Of a stretch of DNA of 64,000 nt, positions 54,912 to 63,973 are shown piece by piece. Position 1 is the stretch's first letter, and each line of letters opens with the position of its first letter. The stretch is from assembly GCF_026241095.1 (NCBI RefSeq), contig NZ_JAPFGB010000002.1:115823-179822 (forward strand). Direction: 5' to 3'. This stretch comes from Saccharopolyspora sp. NFXS83 (GTDB lineage Bacteria; Actinomycetota; Actinomycetes; Mycobacteriales; Pseudonocardiaceae). Under the pieces are notes generated by a model, which made no database searches, had not been told where the DNA came from, and saw only the letters and a program-made list of their open reading frames with translations. Both the position numbers and the translations under genes were made by a program.

Positions 54912-55392
54912 CGTCAAGCACTCCCTTCACCACTCGATGTGCAGGATCAACGCATCCGGTCCGCCGATCTTCGGCCCTGCGGGGAACCGCCTGCGCCGAC
55001 TCCCGGCGCGGCTGCCGGGACGGCGCCGAGCGAGCCGGACGGGCACCGCCCGGCCACTCGCCAGGAGACGGTCCCATCCGGATCGCGGGCCTTCGCAGTC
55101 ATGTCACAAGTGTGCTCGCCGGGCGGAACGGGCGAAACCGACTCCGCATTGCGCGGATGTGCCGCAGACGTTTTCCCGCCGTTCCCAGGACATCTCCGAG
55201 ATCTCCATCCGACCCCGCCTATTAGGTGTCCGCCACTCGTGGAGCAACGTTTTCAGGAACGATCCGAGAACGTCTTAGAAACACCCGGGTGACGCGACTC
55301 GCGCGTCATATTGAGCGATCTTGCGGTCACCCGTGCAACATTGTGTCGGTCCGCCGACGAGCAGTTGCCGGACATGAAGACTGGGGGTAGAT
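54912..55392. other. Divergent control region of the cyanobactin-like locus
   Basis: 481 bp between precursor 3 and the BTAD regulator. It contains ACGTTTTC at 55168-55175 and an imperfect inverted repeat at 55247-55273. A small open frame at 54947-55102 on the minus strand has no ribosome-binding site and no leader motif, so I do not call it a gene. Confidence 0.55.
55247..55273. promoter_or_regulatory. Imperfect inverted repeat, candidate regulator site
   Basis: ACGTTTTC, 11-base spacer, GAGAACGT (one mismatch from a perfect repeat). The same half-site ACGTTTTC recurs at 55168-55175. The position between the divergent regulator and precursor operon suits binding by the BTAD protein. Confidence 0.35.
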
Positions 55393-56121
55393 GTGGCGTC
55401 TTCGTCCACCAGCGCGCACTTGACGCTCCTCGGCGACTTCGCTTTGGTCGCCCGCGGGCAACGGATCAAACTCCCACTCGGAGCGCAGCGCTTGCTCGCC
55501 TTTCTCGCGCTGGACGGGAACGCGGAAGTGCCGCGAATGCGCGCCGCCGAGGAGCTGTGGCCGGACAATTCGCTCCAGCGCGCGCTGGCCAATGTCCGAT
55601 CAGCCGTGTGCCACGGTCGCAGGGTCGCCGACACGACCGTGATCGAGCGGGACGGAACGCGGCTCGCGTTGTCGGACTCGGTCGGCGTGGACTTCCTCGA
55701 AGTCCAGCGCCGCACCCGCCAGGTGAACGACGGCGGGTGGGCCCACGCCTGCGATTCCGACCACGAACGCCTGATCGCCTCCCTCGGGTCCGAACTGCTG
55801 CCGGCCTGGACCGACGGCTGGTTGGTGTTGAAGCGCCAGCAGTGGGACCAGGTCCGGTTGCACACCCTCGAAACCCTCGCGCGCGATCTCCGCGCGGATG
55901 AACGCTTCCTGAGCGCGATGCGCGCCGCGCTCGTGGCCATCGGGATCGCCCCGATGCGCGAGACCGCGCATCGAGTGGTGATCGAGAACCACCTCGCCGA
56001 GGGCAACCCGGCAGAGGCCCTTGCGCACTTCCAGCGCTACCGCGCGCTGCTCCAGCGCGAGCTCGGCGTGTCGCCGTCCTCCCGGATCGCCCGGCTCGTC
56101 AGCGGTCTCTTCTCGTGCTGA
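55393..56121 (+). CDS. SARP/BTAD-type transcriptional regulator
   Basis: 242 aa. The N-terminal OmpR-like winged helix begins LTLLGDFALVARGQRIKLPL and continues RLLAFLALDGNAEVPRMRAA. The C-terminal bacterial transcriptional activation domain includes RLHTLETLARDLRADERFLS and ends LLQRELGVSPSSRIARLV. It has no NTPase domain, so it is a small SARP, typically a pathway-specific activator. GTG 55393 has GGGGGT five bases upstream. It diverges from the precursor operon and is the obvious candidate to activate it. Confidence 0.88.
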   Translation: MASSSTSAHLTLLGDFALVARGQRIKLPLGAQRLLAFLALDGNAEVPRMRAAEELWPDNSLQRALANVRSAVCHGRRVADTTVIERDGTRLALSDSVGVDFLEVQRRTRQVNDGGWAHACDSDHERLIASLGSELLPAWTDGWLVLKRQQWDQVRLHTLETLARDLRADERFLSAMRAALVAIGIAPMRETAHRVVIENHLAEGNPAEALAHFQRYRALLQRELGVSPSSRIARLVSGLFSC

Positions 56122-56339
56122 CCGGGGCTCGCTGCCGCTCGGCAGGTCGGCTCCGCTCGTTCCATGGCTCAGCGCCCACACCTCGCCGCAGAACCCCCTC
56201 GCGTCGAGCTCGCCCCGCCATCGCCGGGCCGAGTCGCGCTGGCCGTTGCCCTGCGGGCGCAGGAGAACCGGTCAGAGGCCGCCGGCCCGGCGGTGGTGTT
56301 CGGGCAGGCGGTCGGTGGCTCACCGGGCGCCGGGGCCCA

Positions 56340-57167
56340 TCACCAGCGGAGGCGGCGGAGGTAGTCGTAGCCGACGCGGGCGGTGTTGAGGGCGTCGGTC
56401 GGGTTGTCGTGTTCGACGATGAACTCGTGGGCCCTCGCGTGGTCGAAGATCTCGGGGAAGTTCATGGTTCCGGTGCCGGGGTCGGCCATGTCTCCGCTCG
56501 GGGTCCGGTCCTTGACGTGGAGCTGGCGGATGCGGTCGCGTTCGGCGTCGATCAGCGCCAGGACGTCCTGGCCCGCGTGCACCGCCCAGTACAGGTCGAG
56601 TTCGAAGTGGACGAGCCGCCGATCCGTGCGGTGGCGCAGGATGTCGTACGGGAGCGCACCGTCGATCGGGGCGAACTCGTGGTCGTGGTTGTGGTAGCCG
56701 AACCGCAGACCGGCTTCGCGGCACTTGCGGCCCGCTTCGTTGAGCCGGTCGGCGAAGGCGCGCCAGCCGTCGGCGGTGTCGAACTCCGCGTGCGGGACGA
56801 CCAGGTAGCGGTGGCCCAGGGTGTGCGCGTCCTCGATCAGCGCGTCGACGTCGCCTTCGAGGTCCGCGTGGCCGGAGGTGGCGCGCAGTCCGAGGTCGTC
56901 CAGGATCGTGCGGAATTCGGGGGTGGTGAGTCCGTGCGTGTCTGCCGTTTCCACGCTGCGGTAGCCGATGTCGGCGACCTGGCGCAGCGTCGCCGCCACG
57001 TCCGCGTCCAGCTGCGCGCGCAGCGTGTAGAGCTGGATGCTGATGGCCTGGTGCGGGATGCGGCCGTGGTGGGCGGCGGCTGCGGCGGTGGTCGTCGCGG
57101 CGCCGGTCGCTCCGGCGGCGGCCAGCAGTGCGGCGGTGTGCAGCAAGGTTCTGCGGGGCAGCGGCAT
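56340..57167 (-). CDS. Secreted xylose isomerase-like TIM-barrel protein
   Basis: 275 aa with an N-terminal twin-arginine-like export signal (MPLPRRTLLHTAALLAAAGA). The sugar phosphate isomerase/epimerase TIM barrel follows, with metal-site stretches GYHNHDHEF, VHFELDLYWAVHAG and QLHVKDRT. ATG 57167 has AAAGGA six bases upstream. It follows the EboF-like gene by 26 bp in the same operon. The substrate is unknown; the family includes inosose and 3-keto-sugar enzymes, which would fit the inositol-phosphate synthase at the head of the operon. Confidence 0.85.
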   Translation of the reverse strand: MPLPRRTLLHTAALLAAAGATGAATTTAAAAAHHGRIPHQAISIQLYTLRAQLDADVAATLRQVADIGYRSVETADTHGLTTPEFRTILDDLGLRATSGHADLEGDVDALIEDAHTLGHRYLVVPHAEFDTADGWRAFADRLNEAGRKCREAGLRFGYHNHDHEFAPIDGALPYDILRHRTDRRLVHFELDLYWAVHAGQDVLALIDAERDRIRQLHVKDRTPSGDMADPGTGTMNFPEIFDHARAHEFIVEHDNPTDALNTARVGYDYLRRLRW

Positions 57168-57193
57168 GAGTGGTCCTTTCAACGGCATCGTTG

Positions 57194-58579
57194 TCAGCGG
57201 ATTCCGTGCAGCTGGAGCACCAGGTCGTGGACGTCGGTGGCGGCGAGGCGGCCGGTGCGTTCCACGGCGGCCGGCGCTCGCGGGTCGGAGCACAGCAGGA
57301 CCGGCCCGTCGTCCGGGTCGTCCGGCAGGCGGCCGTGGGAGCCGCGGACGACGCGTCCGTCCAGCGGCACGACGTTCATGGCGTAGCGCAGGCCGGTCTT
57401 CTTCTTGGCGAGGTTCATCGCGGCTTTCGCCTTCACCCAGCGGTCGTCGGGATCGAGGAACAGCTCCGCGGGGTCGTAGCCGGGTTTGCGGTGGATCTCC
57501 ACTCCCCTGGCGAAATCGGGGGCCCGGTCCTGGTCGAGCCAGTAGTAGTAGGTGAACCAGGAGTCCGGTTCGGCGACCGCGACGAGGTCGCCCGCTCGCG
57601 GGTGGTCCAGGCCGTAGCGGGCCTGCCTGGTCCGGTCGAGCACGTCGTCGACGCCGGGAAGTGCCGCGACCAGGTCGCGGACCCGTGGCACGTCGGAGGG
57701 GTCGCGGACGTAGACGTGCGCGGTCTGGTGATCGGCGACGGCGAACGCCCGGGAGGCCCACGGGTCGAGGTACTCCATGCCCGCCTGGGTGTGGACTTCG
57801 AGCAGGCCTTCCCGCCGCAGTTCCCGGTTGACGTGGACTTGGCGGTGCACCGGGGTGATGCCGTATTCGCTGAGCACCACGACGGTCGCCGCCGCGTCGC
57901 GCGCCTGCGCGAGCAGCCCGGCGAGGGCTCCGTCGACCTCGGCCGCCGCCGCGCGGGCCTGGGGGCTGCGCGGGCCGTACCGCTGCAGGTCGTAGTCGAG
58001 GTGCGGGACGTAGCACAGCAGCAGGTCGGGGCGGTGCCGGCGCAGGATGCGGCCGGCCGCGGCGGCGATCCACCGGCTGGAGGCGATGCTCGCCGTCGGG
58101 CCCCAGTAGTGGAACAGCGGGAACGCGCCGAGTTCGGCGGTGAGGTCGTCGTGCAGGTCCGGCGGCCGGGTGTAGCAGTCGGGGGATTTGCGGCCGTCGG
58201 CGTGGTAGATCGGGCGGGGTGTCACGGTCCAGTCCGTGCTCGCTCCCATCGCGTACCACCAGCACACGTTCGCCGCCGTGTAACCGGCGTGGCTGCGGCG
58301 CGCGGCGTCCCAGACCTTGTCGCCGTGCACGAGCCGGTTGTGCTGGCGCCACAGGAAGACCTCGCCGAGCTCGCGGAAGTACCAGCCGTTGCCGACGATG
58401 CCGTGCTCGGCGGGCATCGTCCCGGTCAGGAAGGTGGACTGGGCGCTGCAGGTGACCGCCGGGAGCACGGTGCCCAGTTCGGCCTGCCACCCGTCGGCGG
58501 CGACGGCCCGCAGGTTCGGCATGTGGGCCAGCAGCGCCGGAGTCAGGCCCACGACGTCGAGCAGCAGGACGGGTTTCAC
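57194..58579 (-). CDS. eboF: Alkaline phosphatase-superfamily phosphodiesterase (EboF-like)
   Basis: 461 aa of the type I phosphodiesterase/nucleotide pyrophosphatase group. The start VKPVLLLDVVGLTPALL holds the first metal ligand, TCSAQSTFLTGTMPAEHG the nucleophile region, YVPHLDYDLQRYG the second metal site and VLSEYGITP a third; a further metal-site candidate is RGSHGRL near the C-terminus. GTG 58579 has GGAGG upstream and overlaps the eboE stop (GTGA). In ebo operons this phosphatase-like protein takes part in export of a metabolite precursor; the substrate here is unknown. Confidence 0.85.
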   Translation of the reverse strand: MKPVLLLDVVGLTPALLAHMPNLRAVAADGWQAELGTVLPAVTCSAQSTFLTGTMPAEHGIVGNGWYFRELGEVFLWRQHNRLVHGDKVWDAARRSHAGYTAANVCWWYAMGASTDWTVTPRPIYHADGRKSPDCYTRPPDLHDDLTAELGAFPLFHYWGPTASIASSRWIAAAAGRILRRHRPDLLLCYVPHLDYDLQRYGPRSPQARAAAAEVDGALAGLLAQARDAAATVVVLSEYGITPVHRQVHVNRELRREGLLEVHTQAGMEYLDPWASRAFAVADHQTAHVYVRDPSDVPRVRDLVAALPGVDDVLDRTRQARYGLDHPRAGDLVAVAEPDSWFTYYYWLDQDRAPDFARGVEIHRKPGYDPAELFLDPDDRWVKAKAAMNLAKKKTGLRYAMNVVPLDGRVVRGSHGRLPDDPDDGPVLLCSDPRAPAAVERTGRLAATDVHDLVLQLHGIR

Positions 58580-59661
58580 CGGGTCCTCCGTTCGTCGAGG
58601 AGTCGCTGGGTGAACGACAGCTCCGCAGCGATGCCGTCGACGAGGTCCTCCGGTGGTCCGGGCAGCACGTTCCAGGTGTAGGTCTCCACCTCGATGTCCG
58701 GGAGCGGATCCGGGAGCGCGGCCAGGGCGTCGCGCAGCACGTCGGTCGTCGGGCGCACCGGCCCTTCGGCGGCCCAGTGCACCGGCACGTGGAAGTGCAC
58801 GCGCCACGGCCCGGTCCCGGGGAGTTCGCCGAAGGCCTGGGGCAGGTCGTCGCAGGAGCGGATGCCGTCGGCGGTGCGCTCGCGGACCTGGTGCAGGTAG
58901 CGGGGTTCGGCGTAGCGGGCGAGTGCGTCGCGCGCCGCGGCGGGGTCGTCGACGTGCAGCGCGGCGGAGGCCTGGACCTTGACGACGTCGACGCCGCTGT
59001 CGGCGATCGCGCGCACCGTCGCGGCCGGGTCGGCGAAGGACACCGCCAGGTGGCAGGTGTCCAGGCAGAGTCCGATGTAGTCGGTGTCGCAGCCGGGAAG
59101 CCACGCCAGCGCGTCCGCGACGGAATCCAGCAGGCACCCGGGTTCCGGTTCCACTGCGAGGCGCACCCGGCGGCCGGTCCGGTCCTCCAGCAGCCGCAGT
59201 TCGGCGGCGACCTGGTCGAGGTGCCGCCGGGCCGCGTCCTCGTCGTGGGTCGTCCACGGCGTGCGCCATCCCAGCGGGAGCGTGGAGATGCTGCCCCGGC
59301 CGCCTTCGGGCAGCAGCTCGGCGAGGATCTCCGCGCAGCGCAGGGTGTAGTGGACGCGCCGCGGATCGGTCCAGCGCGGCTCGTACACCCGGTGCTTGAC
59401 CACCGGGTCGTGGAATCCGCGGTGGGGGAAGGCGTTGAGCGTGACCGCGGCGAGGCCGTGGCGGTCCAGTTCGGACCTCAGCCCGCGCACCGCGCCCGCG
59501 TCCGATGACAGCTGCTCCGCGACGTCCGCCGCCAGCCACAGGCCCACGCCGAGCGCGTCCACGCCGAGCCTCTTGCGGATGGGCGCCGCGTGGTCGGCGA
59601 GCTGGGCGCGGACCCCGTCGAGGTCTTCGGCGGGATGAACGTTGGTGCAGTAGGACAGCAT
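58576..59661 (-). CDS. eboE: EboE-like metabolite traffic protein (TIM barrel)
   Basis: 361 aa. It starts MLSYCTNVHPAEDLDGVRAQ, typical of the EboE family, and shows xylose-isomerase-like barrel stretches (GRRVRLAVEPEPGCLLDS, YIGLCLDTCHLAVSF, HFHVPVHW). ATG 59661 has AGGAG upstream and lies 3 bp after the eboB stop. It is defined by its operon partners; no reaction has been firmly assigned to the family to my knowledge. Confidence 0.85.
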   Translation of the reverse strand: MLSYCTNVHPAEDLDGVRAQLADHAAPIRKRLGVDALGVGLWLAADVAEQLSSDAGAVRGLRSELDRHGLAAVTLNAFPHRGFHDPVVKHRVYEPRWTDPRRVHYTLRCAEILAELLPEGGRGSISTLPLGWRTPWTTHDEDAARRHLDQVAAELRLLEDRTGRRVRLAVEPEPGCLLDSVADALAWLPGCDTDYIGLCLDTCHLAVSFADPAATVRAIADSGVDVVKVQASAALHVDDPAAARDALARYAEPRYLHQVRERTADGIRSCDDLPQAFGELPGTGPWRVHFHVPVHWAAEGPVRPTTDVLRDALAALPDPLPDIEVETYTWNVLPGPPEDLVDGIAAELSFTQRLLDERRTR

Positions 59662-59664
59662 CGC

Positions 59665-60534
59665 TCACTCCTGGGGTCCGGATCCGCGCAGCACGGAGTT
59701 GTCGGCGAAGGTGGCCGCGTCGGCGGTGAAGCCGGGCAGCGGGTCGAGGTTGAGCCGCCCGCTCTGCCCGTAGAAGGCGATCGGGTTGTGCCACAGCACC
59801 TGGTCGACCTCGGCGTCGGTGAACCCGGCGCGCAGCATCGCCTCGCCGGTGGCGCGCGTCTTCAACGGGTCCGACCGGCCCCAGTCGGCGGCGGAGTTGA
59901 CCAGCATCCGATCGGTGCCGTGCTCGCGCAGCAGCGCGACCATCCGCTCCTCGTCCATCTTGGTGTCCGGGTAGATCGAGAAGCCCAGCCAGCACCCGCT
60001 GTCGGCGACCGCGCCGACGGTGACCTCGTTGAGGTGGTCGACGAGCACCCGCTGCGGCGCCAGCCCGGATTCCCGCACCACGTCGAGGGTGCGGCGGGTG
60101 CCGGCGGGTTTGTCGCGGTGCGGGGTGTGCACCAGCACCGGCAGGTCGGCTTCGACGGCCAGCTGGAGCTGGTGGGCGAAGGCGTCGTCCTCCTCCGGGG
60201 TCATCGAGTCGTAGCCGACCTCGCCGACCGCGACGACGCCGTCCTTGGCCAGGTAGCGCGGCAGCACGTCGAGCACCTCGCGGCACCGCGGATCGTTGGC
60301 CTCCTTGGGGTTGAGCGCGATCGTCGCGTGGTGGCGGATCCCGAACCGCGCGGCGCGGAAGCGCTCCCAGCCGATCAGCGAGTCGAAGTAGTCGGTGAAC
60401 GAGCCGACGCCGGTGCGCGGCTGGCCCAGCCAGAACGCGGGCTCGACGAGCGCGCGGACCCCGGCGGCGTGCATCGCCTCGTAGTCGTCGGTGGTGCGGG
60501 ACGTCATGTGGATGTGCGGGTCGAAGATGCGCAT
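59665..60534 (-). CDS. eboB: TatD-like hydrolase (EboB-like)
   Basis: 289-aa metal-dependent hydrolase: MRIFDPHIHMTSR (HxH metal site), GVVAVGEVGYDSMTPEE, LPVLVHTPHRDK, VLVDHLNE and LVNSAADWGRSDP for the remaining ligands. The ATG overlaps the upstream stop (TGATG at 60532-60536), so it is coupled to the TIM-barrel/EboA fusion. Confidence 0.88.
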   Translation of the reverse strand: MRIFDPHIHMTSRTTDDYEAMHAAGVRALVEPAFWLGQPRTGVGSFTDYFDSLIGWERFRAARFGIRHHATIALNPKEANDPRCREVLDVLPRYLAKDGVVAVGEVGYDSMTPEEDDAFAHQLQLAVEADLPVLVHTPHRDKPAGTRRTLDVVRESGLAPQRVLVDHLNEVTVGAVADSGCWLGFSIYPDTKMDEERMVALLREHGTDRMLVNSAADWGRSDPLKTRATGEAMLRAGFTDAEVDQVLWHNPIAFYGQSGRLNLDPLPGFTADAATFADNSVLRGSGPQE

Positions 60535-61928
60535 CAAGCCTCCAGGAGCGCGAGGGCGTCGTCGGGTACGTCGCGCCCGGCGGCGCGGCGTTCGGCGGCG
60601 AAGTCGGCGACCATGCGCCGGAGCTCGTCGTCGGCGCGTCGCCGCAGGCCTGCGACGGCGGTCAGCGGCACCCCGGTGAACAGGCACTTGAGCACGCCGT
60701 GGCGCCAGGCGTGATCGTCGAGGTGCCGGGCGAACGGCCCCATCGCGGCGGCGACCAGCCGGATGTCGTTGGTGCGCAAGGCATCCCGCACCAGTTCCAG
60801 ACCGGTCGCGATCAGCTCCGCGCGGTCCAGTCCGGGCAGGGCGCGCAGCACGCCGCGCCGTTCGGCGTCGTCGCCGTAGCGGTACAGCGCCCTCAGCTCC
60901 TCGGCGAGCCGGGCGGGATCGACGCCGCCTGCCAGGGCGTGCAGCAGTCGTCCGCGCGCCTGGTCGTCGACGGTGCCGTGCACGAGTCCGTCCGGATCCT
61001 CCTGGTCGACGGGGCCGCGGCCCACGTGGCGGCCCACCGCGGGGAACAGCGTCGAGATGCTCGCCGGTTCCCGTCGCACCGACGCGAGCGCCTCGGCCAC
61101 CCAGGGCCGCCGCAGGGCGTCGATCGCGCGCCGGGCGACCTGCGGGGCGGCGTGGCCGTGCCGGGGCAGTTCGACGGCGGCGAGGCCGGTGAACCCGGCC
61201 TCGGCCAGCGCGTCCAGCGTCCAGGCGAGGTCGAGTTCGCCTTCGCCGAACTCCAGGTGTTCGTGCACACCGGGGCGCATGTCGTCGAGTTGGACGTGCA
61301 CCAGGCGGTTCCGCAGCCGCCGCACGCATCCGGCGGCGGTGTCCTGCTCCACCGCGACGCAGTGGCCGACGTCGAGGGTGATGCCGAGCGGTTCCGGGTC
61401 ACCGAGCCGTGCGCACACGGCCAGTGCCGCGTCGACGGTGTCGACGGCCATGCCGGGCTCCGGTTCGAGTCCCAGCACCACGCCGCACCGCGCGGCTTCC
61501 TCGACGACCTGGGAAGTTCCGTCGACGAGCCGCCGGACGGCGGTCTCCTCGTCCACATCGGACGGTCGGATTCCGGACCAGAACGACACGACCTCCGACC
61601 CGAGGTCGGCGGCGACGCGCACCGCGCGCCGCAGGAAGTCCACCCGGCGCTCGCTGCCGTCGGACACCAGCGTCGGATGGTGCTTGACGTGCGGGTCCAG
61701 CAGGTAGCGCGCCCCGGTCTCGACCACGACCGACAGCTCCAGCCGTTCCAGCACACCGCGCACCCGGCGCACCTGCTCGGCCAGGTCCGGGGCGAAGGGA
61801 TCCAGGTGGTGGTGGTCGAGCGTCAGCGCGACCCCGTCGTACCCGAGATCGGCGATCAGCCGCAGGGCGTCGTCGAGCCGGTGGTGGGCGAATCCGTTGG
61901 TGCCGTAGCCGAAGCGCAGCGCGGTCAC
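60534..61928 (-). CDS. Fusion of xylose isomerase-like TIM barrel and EboA domain
   Basis: 464 aa. Residues 1-280 are a sugar phosphate isomerase/epimerase barrel (GYGTNGFAHHRLDDALRLIA, VVLGLEPEPGMAVDT, GITLDVGHCVAVEQD, RLVHVQLDDM). Residues 330-464 match EboA (LYRYGDDAERRGVLRALPGL, ALRTNDIRLVAAAMGPFARH, HAWRHGVLKCLFTGVPL). EboA is usually a separate protein, so this is a gene fusion. GTG 61928 overlaps the eboC stop (GTGA). Confidence 0.85.
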   Translation of the reverse strand: MTALRFGYGTNGFAHHRLDDALRLIADLGYDGVALTLDHHHLDPFAPDLAEQVRRVRGVLERLELSVVVETGARYLLDPHVKHHPTLVSDGSERRVDFLRRAVRVAADLGSEVVSFWSGIRPSDVDEETAVRRLVDGTSQVVEEAARCGVVLGLEPEPGMAVDTVDAALAVCARLGDPEPLGITLDVGHCVAVEQDTAAGCVRRLRNRLVHVQLDDMRPGVHEHLEFGEGELDLAWTLDALAEAGFTGLAAVELPRHGHAAPQVARRAIDALRRPWVAEALASVRREPASISTLFPAVGRHVGRGPVDQEDPDGLVHGTVDDQARGRLLHALAGGVDPARLAEELRALYRYGDDAERRGVLRALPGLDRAELIATGLELVRDALRTNDIRLVAAAMGPFARHLDDHAWRHGVLKCLFTGVPLTAVAGLRRRADDELRRMVADFAAERRAAGRDVPDDALALLEA

Positions 61929-62776
61929 GTCGCCGACACCTTCTTCCCGGAGCTCCGGACCGCCGGGGGGATCATCGCGAGCAGCGTCGCGGCGGCGAGG
62001 TCGTGGCGGGCGGTCAGGGCGATCTGCAGCGGCACCATGCCGTGGATGCCGTCGCGGGTCGCCGCGCGGACGGTGCGCGCGTCCGGGCTGCGGTAGGCCC
62101 GCAGCTGCGCCCCGCCGACCTGCGCGGCGTACAGCCCGGCCGCGGCGACGGCCGCGACGCGGTGCCGGCGGGAGGTGCACCGGCCGCTCGCGGCGGCGAC
62201 CGCCGCCAGCGCGGTGGTACCGACGGCGGCGGCGGCCGTGCGGGGGTCGGCGCCGCGGACTTCGCCGCGCGAGAGCGCGGTGACCGAGCACGTGTGCGCC
62301 GCCAGCACCGCCGCCGTGGGCCACGCCGCTCGGGCGCCGCCCGCGCCGAGGAGCACGTCGAGCCCACGGCACGCGGCCATGGCGGCGGGTCCGGCCGCGC
62401 CGTCCTTGAACACCACGTCGTATCCGACGACGGCTGCGGCGAGCGCCGCGACGAGCCCGGCTTCCGCCGGCCCCACGGCCGATCCCGCCGCCACGCCGCA
62501 CCCCGCGAGCACCGCTGCCACCCCGATCGCTCCCCCAGCGCCGACCTGTCCCGACGGGACGGGCCGTTCCGGGCGCTCCACGGCGTCGAGCTCGCGGTCG
62601 GCCCAGTCGTTGAGCGCCATGCCCGCCCAGTACAGCGCCACCGAGGCTACCGGGAGCAGCGCGCGGCGCCCCCGCAGGCGGCGTCCGGCGGCCGAAGCAC
62701 CCGCGGCGGTGTCCCCGAGCACCGTCAGCGCGGCCGGGGCGCGGGTCAGCGAGATCAACGCTCGCAGCCGGGTCAT
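61925..62776 (-). CDS. eboC: UbiA-family prenyltransferase (EboC-like)
   Basis: 283-aa integral membrane protein. The first Asp-rich motif is clear: NDWADRELDAVERPERPVPS. Several hydrophobic helices follow, including GAGGAIGVAAVLAGCGVAAG and YDVVFKDGAAGPAAMAACRG. EboC proteins are UbiA relatives thought to attach a prenyl or polyprenyl group or anchor a substrate to the membrane. ATG 62776 overlaps the stop of the inositol-phosphate synthase gene (ATGA), suggesting that inositol-derived material is the acceptor; this is inference. Confidence 0.87.
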   Translation of the reverse strand: MTRLRALISLTRAPAALTVLGDTAAGASAAGRRLRGRRALLPVASVALYWAGMALNDWADRELDAVERPERPVPSGQVGAGGAIGVAAVLAGCGVAAGSAVGPAEAGLVAALAAAVVGYDVVFKDGAAGPAAMAACRGLDVLLGAGGARAAWPTAAVLAAHTCSVTALSRGEVRGADPRTAAAAVGTTALAAVAAASGRCTSRRHRVAAVAAAGLYAAQVGGAQLRAYRSPDARTVRAATRDGIHGMVPLQIALTARHDLAAATLLAMIPPAVRSSGKKVSAT

Positions 62777-63954
62777 GACCCACCCCCCACGGCCTCGGTG
62801 GTGGCCCGCACCCACTCGTGCAAGCCGCGCACCTGGTGGTCGAATCGGTGCTCGGCCGAGCCGAACGGGTCCTTGAAGAAGCAGGCCAGCGCGGTCAGCG
62901 GCCCGCGCTGCCCGGCGTGGTGCGCCATCGCGACCAGCCGGGTCAGGTCGAGCACCAGCGGCGCGGCCAGCGCCGAGTCGTGAGCCGACCACGTCAGCTG
63001 CAAGGTCACCGGCGAACCGAGGAAGCTCTCAGCGTGGACGTGGTCCCACGCGACCTTGGTCTGGCCGAGATCCGGCACGTTGTCGATGTGCAGCGGCGCG
63101 GCGACCTCGCCGCCGAGCAGCGCGTGCAGCCCGCGGGACTTGGATTCCAGCTTGCTGGCGACGGCGCGCGGGTCGGCGAGCGTCGCACCGTCTCCGCCGC
63201 CGAGCAGGTTCGTGCCCGCCCACGACCGCACCGCGAGCGCGCGTTCGGTGAACATCGGCGCGAGCACCGAGCGCAGCAGCGTTTCTCCGGTCTTGCCGTC
63301 GCTGCCCGCGTACGGCAGGGCGCGCTGCTCGGCCATCCGCCGCAGCGCCGGGATCGCGATCCCGGTCGACGGGGTGAACTCCACGTAGGCGCAGCCCGCC
63401 CGCACCGCGGCGCAGGCCGCCACGACGCTGGCCGGGACCTCGCCCGCCGCCAGCACGGCGTCGAGGGCCGCGACGTCACCGATGCCGGCGCCGCGCGGCC
63501 ACGGCGACTCGGTGGAGGCGACGTTGACGACCACGACCCGTTCCAGGTCGTGCCGCCGCGCGAACGCGGCCATGTCCCCGGCCAGCCGCGCGACCTCGTC
63601 GTCCTGAGCGCCCCGGCCGGTGGCCGGGTCGTAGCCGTGTCGCAGCTCCGACTCCGCCTCGGTCAGCTGCGCCGCGACCGCCGAGACCACCCCTGCGGGC
63701 AGCACCCCCGCCGACACCAGGGCGTCCGCGGTCTTGTGCAGGTCGGTGGCGGAGATGTCGTGGCCGCCGACGACGATCTCGTCCCAGCCCGGCAGCGGCG
63801 CCGAGCCGAAAGCGGGCAGCTCGGTCACGCAGCCGGTCGGACGCACCAAACCCGACCGCAGCGCGGCCAGTCCGACGATCGCCGTGGTCGCCACCGAGCC
63901 GCGCGCGCCGAGCAACCACAGCCCGGTGCGGCCCGGTCGTGAGTTCTCGCCCAC
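62773..63954 (-). CDS. myo-Inositol-1-phosphate synthase family protein
   Basis: 393 aa. NAD-dependent cyclisation of glucose-6-phosphate to inositol-3-phosphate is the family reaction. The N-terminal Rossmann loop is LLGARGSVATTAIVGLAAL; catalytic-domain stretches are YAGSDGKTGETLLRSVL, SWAGTNLLGGGDGATL and SAHDSALAAPLVLDLTRL. GTG 63954 has AGGAGGTGA upstream. Head of the Ebo-like operon as far as the window shows. In classical ebo operons the synthase is EboD (3-dehydroquinate synthase-like), so this gene may take that place. Confidence 0.88.
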   Translation of the reverse strand: MGENSRPGRTGLWLLGARGSVATTAIVGLAALRSGLVRPTGCVTELPAFGSAPLPGWDEIVVGGHDISATDLHKTADALVSAGVLPAGVVSAVAAQLTEAESELRHGYDPATGRGAQDDEVARLAGDMAAFARRHDLERVVVVNVASTESPWPRGAGIGDVAALDAVLAAGEVPASVVAACAAVRAGCAYVEFTPSTGIAIPALRRMAEQRALPYAGSDGKTGETLLRSVLAPMFTERALAVRSWAGTNLLGGGDGATLADPRAVASKLESKSRGLHALLGGEVAAPLHIDNVPDLGQTKVAWDHVHAESFLGSPVTLQLTWSAHDSALAAPLVLDLTRLVAMAHHAGQRGPLTALACFFKDPFGSAEHRFDHQVRGLHEWVRATTEAVGGGS

Positions 63955-63973
63955 GTAGTCACCTCCTGGAGCC

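Noticed and set aside
54947..55102. Minus-strand ORF of 51 residues starting MTAKARDPDG, directly before the precursor genes
   Set aside because: No ribosome-binding site, no leader box and no G-x-x-x-S or FA-x-D-D element. It may be real, but I cannot support it.
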